Shown here in pieces: positions 56,755 through 64,000 of a DNA stretch of 64,000 bases. Below the pieces are notes generated by a model. It did not search any database. It had not been told where the DNA came from and saw nothing but the letters and a program-made list of their open reading frames with translations. The stretch covers positions 682,001 to 746,000 of the forward strand of contig JAVHKY010000067.1 of the NCBI GenBank assembly GCA_035079385.1. The letters run 5' to 3'. Each line of letters opens with the position of its first letter. Positions within the stretch are counted from its first letter, which is position 1. A program made the translations under genes and the position numbers. This stretch comes from Aspidiotus rigidus (Eukaryota > Arthropoda > Insecta > Hemiptera > Diaspididae).

Positions 56755-58640
56755 TTAATAGCTCGAGAGTCGACATTTTTCCAGGCCCCCCTCCCCTATC
56801 ATATATAGCTCGAGTCGAAATTTTTCAAGTCCCCCTCCCATCACATATAGCTTGTGAGTCGAAATGTTTCCAAGTCCCTCTCCTATCATGGCTCGAGAGT
56901 CAAATTCTCCATATCCCCCTCTCATCACATATAGCTTGAGGATCGAAATTTTTTCAAATCCCTCTCCTATCATATGTAGCTCGATAGTCAAAATTTTTCC
57001 AAGTCTTCCCCCCCCCCTCTTTCATATAAAGCTCGAGTGTCGAAATTTTCCAAAGCCCCCCCCCCCATCACATATAGCTCGATAGTCGAAATTTTTCCAA
57101 GTCCCGCCCCCCTATCATATGTAGCTCAAGTATCGAAATTTTTCCAATTCCCCTCCCATCACATATAGCTTGAGAGTCGAAATTGTTCCAAGTCCCGCCC
57201 CCTGTCATATATAGCTCGAGAGTCGAAATTATTCCAAGTCCCCCTCCCCCCTATCATATATAGCTCGAGTCGAAATTTTTCAAGTCCCCCTCCCATCACA
57301 TATAGCTTGTGAGTCGAAATGTTTCCAAGTCCCTCTCCTATCATGGCTCGAGAGTCAAATTTTCCATATCCCCCTCTCATCACATATAGCTTGAGGATCG
57401 AAATTTTTTCAAATCCCTCTCCTATCATATGTAGCTCGATAGTCAAAATTTTTCCAAGTCTTCCCCCCCCCCTCTTTCATATAAAGCTCGAGTGTCGAAA
57501 TTTTCCAAAGCCCCCCCCCCCCCCCCCCATCGCATATAGCTCGATAGTCGAAATTTTTCCAAGTCCCGCCCCCCTATCATATGTAGCTCAAGTATCGAAA
57601 TTTTTCCAATTCCCCTCCCATCACATATAGCTTGAGAGTCGAAATTGTTCCAAGTCCCGCCCCCCTGTCATATATAGCTCGAGAGTCGAAATTATTCCAA
57701 GTCCCCCTCCCCCCTATCATATATAGCTCGAGTCGAAATTTTTCAAGTCCCCCTCCCATCACATATAGCTTGTGAGTCGAAATGTTTCCAAGTCCCTCTC
57801 CTATCATGGCTCGAGAGTCAAATTTTCCATATCCCCCTCTCATCACATATAGCTTGAGGATCGAAATTTTTTCAAATCCCTCTCCTATCATATGTAGCTC
57901 GATAGTCAAAATTTCTCCAAGTCTTCCCCCCCCCCCCTCTATCATATAAAGCTCGAGTGTCGAAATTTTCCAAAGCCCCCCCCCCCATCGCATATAGCTC
58001 GATAGTCGAAATTTTTCCAAATCCCGCCCCCCTATCATATGTAGCTCAAGTATCGAAATTTTTCCAATTCCCCTCCCATCACATATAGCTTGAGAGTCGA
58101 AATTGTTCCAAGTCCCGCCCCCCTGTCATATATAGCTCGAGAGTCGAAATTATTCCAAGTCCCCCTCCCCCCTATCATATATAGCTCGAGTCGAAATTTT
58201 CAAGTCCCCCTCCCATCACATATAGCTTGTGAGTCGAAATGTTTCCAAGTCCCTCTCCTATCATGGCTCGAGAGTCAAATTTTCCATATCCCCCTCTCAT
58301 CACATATAGCTTGAGGATCGAAATTTTTTCAAATCCCTCTCCTATCATATGTAGCTCGATAGTCAAAATTTTTCCAAGTCTTCCCCCCCCCCCCTCTATC
58401 ATGTAAAGCTCGAGTGTCGAAATTTTCCAAAGCCCCCCCCCCCCAATCGCATATAGCTCGATAGTCGAAATTTTTCCAAGTCCCGCCCCCCTATCATATG
58501 TAGCTCAAGTATCGAAATTTTTCCAATTCCCCATCCCATCACATATAGCTTGAGAGTCGAAATTGTTCCAAGTCCCGCCCCCCTGTCATATATAGCTCGA
58601 GAGTCGAAATTATTCCAAGTCCCCCTCCCCCTATCGTATA
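56755..58640. repeat. Higher-order repeat, about 455-463 bp, about four copies
   Basis: The marker GAAATGTTTCCAAGTCCCTC appears at 56861, 57316, 57779 and 58236 (spacing 455, 463, 457). Each block holds the same series of about ten variant monomers, including one with GGATCGAAATTTTTTCAAAT and one ending in a long poly-C run. Length differences come mainly from the poly-C runs (for example 18 C at 57511-57528). Confidence 0.85.
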
Positions 58641-59039
58641 TAGCTCGAGTCGAAATTTTCAAGTTCCCCTCCCATCACGTATAGCTTGAGAGTCGACATT
58701 TTTTCAAGTCTCTCTCCTATCATATGTAGCTCGAGAGCTGAAATTTTTCCAAGTTCCTCTACTATCATATATACCTCGATAGTCGAAATTTTTCCAAGTC
58801 TTCCCCCTCCCCCCCCCCCCCCCCATCATATATAGCTTGAGAGTCAAAATGTTTCCAAGTTCCTCTACCATCATATATACCTCGATAGTCGAAATTTTTC
58901 CAGTCATCCTGCTATCATATATAGCTGGAGAGTCGACTTTTTCCAAGTTTTTTGCTGGACGGGGGACGGCAAATTTCTCAAAAAGCTCCCATAAAATAGG
59001 TTCCCTGTTAAAAGTAATGTTTGAGGTCTTATCCCTCAG

Positions 59040-59092
59040 TAGCGCTACAACTGATGATGTGGTAGCACCCGAAAGTACTCTTGTAAACTATG
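59040..59092 (+). ncRNA. Hammerhead-ribozyme-like motif, PLE C copy 2
   Basis: Perfect CTGATGA, hairpin GTG-GTAG-CAC, then CGAAA and GTAC-TCTT-GTAA. Same position as 12170-12228. The differences fall partly in the stems with pairing kept, which fits a structured RNA. Confidence 0.55.
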
Positions 59093-59180
59093 TAATAACG
59101 TAGAATTGTACACTTGAAGTTTTCAAATTTTCAGCCCTCGACTGACTCCTCATTACACTCAATATGAGTTGCGATATTTC

Positions 59181-60640
59181 CTGTAGACCCTGAATTCATA
59201 GAAATCGTTCATTGAGCGACTCCTGACTTCCAAAATAAATTTTATCGAGGAGAAGTTCAGCTCCGACTTCTCCTATAGCCAGGTTGGTACCTTATTAGTT
59301 CAGTACGGCGTTCTAAGAATCGGCAGAAGAGGAAGAAGTGATTAAGTTAACCTGGTGGGTGTAGCCTTACCTAGTTTGGTTCACTATCTTCTTCTTCTAG
59401 TAAAAAAAACTAACTTGAAGGGAGTGTTCAGGTTCGGCCACAGGGACACAAATTCAGAAAATAGGGTAGTAAATAAATTTCAAGACAAATTTAATAAATT
59501 TGCAAAACCCAGCCTGTAGATGTGCAATGGTCAAAACTTTATGATCTTCACCGGATAAATGAAGACAAAATAAAACGGTTCAATTTGTCAAATACCCGAA
59601 TCGAAATTCATGAAATAGAAGTACTGAGTAAAGGCGACACACGGTCAATTTCACCAACAACAATGAACAACTGAAAACCATAATCAGAGCTGACATCGCA
59701 TCACTCTCCCATCAAAAGTCGACAATGGCATGTCCTCCCCGTGATTCAAGCTGAAGAGTAATTCTCAAGATCAGAAACAAAAAACCTATAGCTTATAAAG
59801 GGCCAACTCAATAGTAAATACTAGGGAGGGGGGATTTTTATCTATTCTACGATTTCTGAACAATGTAATTGTTGACGGATGATAGTTTGAGCTCTCTACT
59901 TTTCCATTCGCTTTTTCTCTCCCCTTCCCTGAATTTACTCATAAGAATGGGTGTCTAAGAAAATGGCCCGTCCAAAAGTTTTGTTCAATTCGTCTGATGG
60001 ATGTTCCTGACAAACTATCTCAAGATTTTTAATTTAACGAAACGTAGGTTCGCATTTAGATATTTCCAGAGTTAGAGATGGGTTACAAAATGATTGATGC
60101 GGCATACACCGCTTCTATCCGTCTACCTAGTATAAGTATCCCAATGAATTTGGATAAGGTATTCCATCTTTTCCAAAAATATCCTCATGAAAAATATACA
60201 CAGCGAAATAATCCATCGATATTTCTGATCAAGTTAGGAACAAATTATGTAATCAATAAAATATCTGTGAATGATAAGTTTTTATTCTGAACAAAAAAAT
60301 CGTACCCAATTTGTCCAGCAGAAACTGCTAGGAAACATGAATAAAATTTATTATTTTTTTATTTTTGATTTACAAAGTTTCACTGGCTATGATGTCATAA
60401 CAGATCTTCAGAATAATTATAAAATTAAAATGATGTAATCAAAAAAACAATCTCCACGAGCTGCACGTTTTGTAACACGAATGCACTCAACAACCTTCAA
60501 TTTTCGAATAACAAGTTCAAGGCCTTCTCGCCTAATTGTTGACCTTTTTTTTTTAATCGAAATTGAAGGGAAAATCGGACCTCTGAACATTCGTTTTCCC
60601 GTACACGTAATACGTACTCATAAGTATAGATAGGCATGCA
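59181..60640. other. No gene recognised
   Basis: Low-repeat, AT-rich. The frame 60078-60290 (plus) has no domain. If the exon at 60651-60702 is real, this minus-strand downstream region would be its first intron. Confidence 0.4.
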
Positions 60641-60650
60641 ATTCACTTAC

Positions 60651-60702
60651 CACAGCAGACAGAAGCGATCTTCACGACACAGAGGAACAGCAAAATCTTC
60701 AT
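60651..60702 (-). CDS. Candidate first coding exon with signal peptide
   Basis: Minus strand from ATG at 60702: MKILLFLCVVKIASVCC, then a consensus donor GTAAGT directly after codon position 1 (60650-60645). A short Lys, a hydrophobic run and Ala-Ser form a classic secretory signal peptide, and a tiny first exon of this type is common in insect secreted and cuticle-protein genes. The rest of the gene would lie toward lower coordinates and is not recognised. It is the only host-gene signal in this part. Short, so only moderate confidence. Confidence 0.5.
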
Positions 60703-60987
60703 GATGCGTACTCGACGATCACTCGTTCACCTCTAATACATATCCCCACCAAAATGGTTTTTTTTTCTCGGACACTGTCCGGCACGAATCTATCGTTATC
60801 GAACGATAAGAGATTACGAGAGTAAATTACGAAATCGCGGACGTAAAAACTTTTGACGCGTACCACGAACGACCGACGAAGATAATCGGAGGTAAGTCTT
60901 TTCGCGAAACGGTGTAGTCCGCGAATACGAACGACATTTGAAGAACGTGAGACTGGCACGCAAGCGCTCCGACTTTTTCGAATTCGC

Positions 60988-60994
60988 ATTTATA
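60988..60994 (-). promoter_or_regulatory. Possible TATA box upstream of the signal-peptide exon
   Basis: TATAAAT on the minus strand, about 290 bases upstream of the ATG at 60702, followed about 35 bases later by GCCAGTCTCACG, which contains an arthropod-initiator-like CAGT. Suggestive only. Confidence 0.3.
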
Positions 60995-61019
60995 AGTAAA
61001 TGTCGCGCCGGGAAAAGCG

Positions 61020-62071
61020 TGATATTTTACGAATTTGGCTACTTTTAATGAAAATGTACGTGTTTCATATGCTGTACGTATGAAGCGTACGGTACTTCAG
61101 CATAATGGTTGGTAGCGGCGGTGACAAAGACTCCACGAGTACCTTAATGTTCGGTAAGATATTATGAAGTTCCCCTAAGCACGCAGTATTAGCTTATTGC
61201 GAATTTAGTACGTAATCAAAATGGTGCAGTTTACTTTTTGTCTCGGTATACTCCGTAATGTAGTCTCGCCGCTTATACTCATAGGAAAAGGGAGAGAGAA
61301 ACTCGATGATCCGTTATTCCAATAAGGGCCGAAAACAAAAGTTAGGTGAATGAGACTGAACACATTCATCAAGATAATGTCTATAATAATCGGGCTTTAC
61401 CTTCCGAGTTCTCTTCTCTTTTAGGAAAACGAAGTCGTATTACGACGAGACATTTCCACGATAAATTCGTCGTAAGTTTACTCGGGCACAGTTTCAATAA
61501 ACGAAGACTCATAATCAAACTTTCGCGTCACATTACAGTTAAATTCTACAACGCAATATTGCTCTCGTAAAGATGAAAATTAAGATAAAGGACCGAATAT
61601 AACGCGTTATCTGAATAGAACATAACATCGTTATTTTCTCTCTAATTTTATTAACCATTACAACTAGTCTGGAACAATTAGCATAACTGATGATAAAAAA
61701 AAAAAAAAAAAGGAGATAAAGATGAAACTTGGCTATGTTGCTCGACATCGTGTCTGATCTTCCTCCACTCAGAGCAACCCTGACGAGAGGAGGGGCATAG
61801 AGGACAAAATACCCCGGGCCTGGACTTTCTGGAGGGACCGATATTTTAAAAAGGCCTGAATTTTTTCCTCATTTGACAATAGGAAAACATTGAATTGAAA
61901 ATAAGGAGGGGCCGCGAAAATTTACCGCGGACACGCTTATGCTCTCTACGGGGTTGACTCAAAGTTGGATTTCCCATCTCGATGTACAACTTTTGAAAAG
62001 TAAAAAGAATCAGAAGACTCCTGCTAATGGGGTTCCTTTTATCCCCGAAGACAGTTGAGACGATTCCTGTC
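61020..62071. other. No gene recognised
   Basis: Ordinary sequence; an A-run of 17 bases near 61695-61711 and a G/A-rich patch at 61780-61930. Small frames without domains. Confidence 0.4.
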
Positions 62072-62407
62072 TGTTAACGGGGAACCTGTTCTGCTTTTTG
62101 AGAAATTTGCCGTGCGCCGTCCGCCATCCAACAAAAAACTTGGAAAAATTTCGACTCTCGAGCCGCATAATTATGATAGGAGAGGGACTTGGAAAAATTT
62201 CTACTCTCAAGCTATATATGGTAGGAGGGGGACTTGGAAAATTTTCGACTCTGGAGTCATATATAACAGGAATCTTTCGAAGTCCCCCTTCTATCATATA
62301 TAGCTCGAGAGTTAAAAAATTTCCAAGTCCTCCTATCATATATAGCTTGAGATTCGAGAAAAATTTAGACTCTAAAAACTATAGGCTTCTTTATACTAGC
62401 TTTATCT
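62072..62407 (-). mobile_element. Minisatellite-carrying element, copy 3 (short, reversed, array inverted inside)
   Basis: Starts with the right end in reverse (GTTAACGGGGAACCTGTT, GAGAAATTTGCCGTGCGCC). Then three monomers in reverse (ACTTGGAAAAATTTCGACTC). From about 62270 two monomers run forward (CGAAGTCCCCCTTCTATCAT), and the element ends with the reversed left-end words (TTAGACTCT, GGCTTCTTTATACTAGC). So the monomer direction switches within one element. Only about six monomers. Confidence 0.75.
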
Positions 62408-62536
62408 GGGTCTCCCTCCGGGGGGCACAATGGCGGTGACACAATCGTGTCTTGGAACTGGTGTGTCTTCAAGTCTTGCCACTGCCTTGTCGTTGGCGAG
62501 GGCGAGGGGGCTTACGACAGGGAGAGTTGGCTATTA

Positions 62537-63810
62537 CAGTCGAATCTGTCTAAGTCGAAACCACATAACTCGAAAAACCCCCCAACTCGAAAGAAAATGT
62601 CTTTAATGCAGACGAGACAGGATTGTTCTTTAAATGTCTTCCAAAGAAATCGCTGACATTGAGTACTGAGTCTGGTCACGGAGGAAAATGCAGTAAGGAA
62701 CGAGTGACTCTTCTTCTCGATGTCAACATGGATGGTTCAGAAAAGCTCCTTGCATTGATTATCGGAAAATCGAAGAAGCCCCGATGCTTTGCTGGGGTGA
62801 AGTCTTTCCCCATTCAATATGAAGCCAATCGTAAAGCATGGATGACGAATGAAATTTTTTCGTCATGGCTCTCAAAAATTAACCGGAAAATGCGTAAAGA
62901 AAAAAGGCAAGTTCTTCTCTTTGTAGATAACGCTACTCCTCATCTCAATATTCCTCCGTTGCAAGCAGTTACCGTAAAATTTTTCCCTCCAAATGCCACG
63001 TCAGTTCTCCAACCATTAGATTTAGGACTCATTCAAAATTTCAAAACATTGTACCGTACTGAAGTGGTGAAAATTATTCTCGATGACATAGACGCTGGTA
63101 AGGAAATCCAATCTGTCAACGTACTTCAAGCCATTCGCATTGCTCATACAAGTTGGAAGAATGTTCGAGCAGAATCAATTGCAAAATGTTTCCGGAAAGC
63201 GGGATTCATTCCTACCTCCTTCCAAGACAGTGACAGTACTGACGAAGATTACTTTTCTGAAGATAATGAAATAGCCACAAATGTATGGCTTCAGTTGGTA
63301 TCCAAAAATGATGAAGCCGCGAGTGTACCAATGGAAACATTCTTTAATGTAGATGAAAACCTTTTGACGTGTGCGGCACTAACCGACGAAGATATCTTGA
63401 ATGAATGCTCATCTACATCTGCCAACGACGAAAGTGAAGATGAGGATGAAGAATCACCTCTCATACCTGACGAAGCACAACGACTGCCTACATCTAAGGA
63501 GGCAAGACGTGCCACTGAAATAGTACAACGTTTTTTTGAAAGCTGTGAAGATGCAGAAGAAACTATATTCGATGCTATTGTGAACGTAGAGAATAGTTTG
63601 GACAATCACATCCGCGCTAACTTAAAACAATTACCAATAACTGATTTTTTTCGTAAGCGATAACATTTGAGATCAACGCAAATAAAAAAACTATGTAAGT
63701 CAAATTTTTTTTGAATAAATCTTGCTATCTCGAAATCATCTTACTCGAAAATCTCTATAACTCGAATTGAAAGTGTTTCCCTTGAGTTTCGACTTAGACA
63801 GATTCGACTG
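62537..63810 (+). mobile_element. Tigger/pogo-type DNA transposon, internally deleted but with complete catalytic core
   Basis: Ends are perfect inverted repeats: both outer ends read CAGTCGAATCTGTCTAAGTC (then GAAAC). Both are flanked by TA (62535-62536 and 63811-63812), the pogo/Tigger target duplication. Subterminal AACTCGAAA or ACTCGAAA words recur on both sides and may be binding sites. At 1274 bp it is about half the normal length; the transposase N-terminus is missing. Confidence 0.9.
62569..63663 (+). CDS. Tigger/pogo transposase, C-terminal DDE catalytic part
   Basis: The frame is open from 62569, although the first element-specific residues are NADETGLFFKCLPKKSLT at about 62605. 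The catalytic triad is visible: D in NADETG (62611), D in LLFVDNATPH (62926) and D in LQPLDLGLIQNF (63019), giving DD30D, the pogo/Tigger pattern of the DDE_1 family. The tail is acidic (SANDESEDEDEESPLIPDEA) as in Tigger proteins and ends ITDFFRKR. The CENP-B-type helix-turn-helix DNA-binding half is absent, so it could not bind its own ends. There is no proper start codon: reading from the deletion point has no early ATG. No stop or frame shift inside, which suggests a young deletion. Confidence 0.85.
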   Translation, partial: LEKPPNSKENVFNADETGLFFKCLPKKSLTLSTESGHGGKCSKERVTLLLDVNMDGSEKLLALIIGKSKKPRCFAGVKSFPIQYEANRKAWMTNEIFSSWLSKINRKMRKEKRQVLLFVDNATPHLNIPPLQAVTVKFFPPNATSVLQPLDLGLIQNFKTLYRTEVVKIILDDIDAGKEIQSVNVLQAIRIAHTSWKNVRAESIAKCFRKAGFIPTSFQDSDSTDEDYFSEDNEIATNVWLQLVSKNDEAASVPMETFFNVDENLLTCAALTDEDILNECSSTSANDESEDEDEESPLIPDEAQRLPTSKEARRATEIVQRFFESCEDAEETIFDAIVNVENSLDNHIRANLKQLPITDFFRKR

Positions 63811-64000
63811 TACTATTGACAGCACGCGGTGAAAGCTGAAAGGCGGAAAGGCAAAAAGTCGCTGTCACTCTCCAATACAGTCAACTAAAAGTGGTACAGG
63901 CAAAATCCCCCCCCCTCGAAGGGTGCTAATCAGCCCCCCCCCCCACTGCTACGTGGGAAGCAAGGAGTAACTGACGCATCCTTAAGTCCAGCTGCTACCA

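Larger units (their letters stand above)
55069..59014 (+). mobile_element. Minisatellite-carrying element, copy 2 (3.9 kb, nested in PLE C2)
   Basis: Left end CAACGGCCTCCTTAACTAAG, GAGGAACCCAAGGAACTTG, TTTTATGAGTCATATGGG, AGCCTAGA words. Then a long array of about 46-bp monomers with core TCGAAATTTTTCCAAGTCC, CCTCC(T/C)ATCA(T/C)ATATAG and CT(C/T)GAGAG. Then the right end GCTGGACGGGGGACGGC, CCCATAAAATAGGTTCCC. The ends are inverted repeats as in copy 1. A fold-back element is nested inside at 55272-55405. Frames such as 55609-56127 and 57577-58038 (minus) are array translations, not genes. Confidence 0.8.
53696..59180. mobile_element. Penelope-like element family C, copy 2 (head-to-head) with nested minisatellite element
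   Basis: 53696-54333 is minus strand: 3' end motif, 3' UTR and GIY-YIG region. At 54334 it flips to plus strand, beginning in the RT palm (FLKENSQF, as in copy 1 at 9822), through 55068. The nested element occupies 55069-59014, and the PLE 3' end resumes at 59015-59180 (hammerhead-like motif, CTCAATATGAGTTGCG). The plus half has an internal deletion near 54775-54810, from the RT core to the GIY-YIG tail. So family C shows the same inverted partial copy as family A. Confidence 0.8.

Noticed and set aside
55609..58946. Many long frames on both strands in the second array (for example 55609-56127, 57577-58038)
   Set aside because: Same cause: minisatellite monomers read in frame. Frames exist on both strands and copy the higher-order repeat.
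60699..60989. 96-codon minus-strand frame over the candidate promoter and exon
   Set aside because: It runs out of frame with the signal peptide and is rich in Arg; more likely the 5' UTR of the signal-peptide exon.
1..64000. CRISPR array or bacterial operon interpretation of the regular ~46-bp repeats
   Set aside because: Monomers are contiguous variants without unique spacers, and the context is eukaryotic transposons.

Overview
The window looks like repeat-dense, AT-rich nuclear DNA of an invertebrate, most likely an arthropod and probably an insect. The signs are several families of Penelope-like retroelements (PLEs) with GIY-YIG endonucleases, hAT and Tigger/pogo DNA transposons, non-LTR retrotransposon remnants, and inserts of extremely AT-rich mitochondrial COX2-like DNA in which TGA reads as tryptophan. 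Nothing here is bacterial: there are no operons, and nearly every long reading frame is a transposon relic. The species cannot be fixed from the sequence alone.

Layout. 1-2337: degenerate TTGGTC-rich repeat split by a mitochondrial-like insert. 2338-4697: PLE family A copy 1, with an inverted partial second copy. 6960-8780: three kinds of short tandem repeat. 9110-12310: PLE family C copy 1, the most complete retroelement, with a hAT relic nested in its 3' UTR. 14700-16320: PLE family B relic. 19879-24215: PLE A copy 2 followed directly by PLE B copy 2; A2 carries a nested minisatellite element. 26037-27579 and 48763-51350: two copies of a hAT-type element with matching target-site duplications, each carrying COX2-like DNA. 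30665-34045: PLE family E tail, an RTE-like LINE tail, and a second LINE remnant split by COX2-like DNA. 34405-35140: a broken CIDE-N-domain gene. 37915-40030: ~430-bp tandem array that also holds COX2-like DNA. 43216-44797: COX2-like DNA beside a degraded hAT transposase. 45050-48725: PLE family D. 53380-59180: PLE relics with a 3.9-kb minisatellite element nested in PLE C copy 2. 60651-60702 (minus strand): a candidate signal-peptide first exon of a host gene. 62072-63810: a third minisatellite element and a Tigger-type transposon with a complete catalytic core.

The main story is nested mobile DNA. (i) COX2-like mitochondrial DNA occurs at six separate places; at two of them it is cargo inside a transposed hAT element, and at one it is part of a tandem satellite. 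(ii) An element with inverted-repeat ends and a ~46-bp minisatellite core has inserted into two PLE copies and at another site, and one of its arrays has grown into a ~460-bp higher-order repeat. (iii) PLE A and PLE C copies have an inverted partial copy attached, and PLE 3' ends carry hammerhead-ribozyme-like motifs. The only signs of host genes are the CIDE-N pseudogene and the short signal-peptide exon. The remaining long stretches show no gene I can defend and may be intergenic or intronic.
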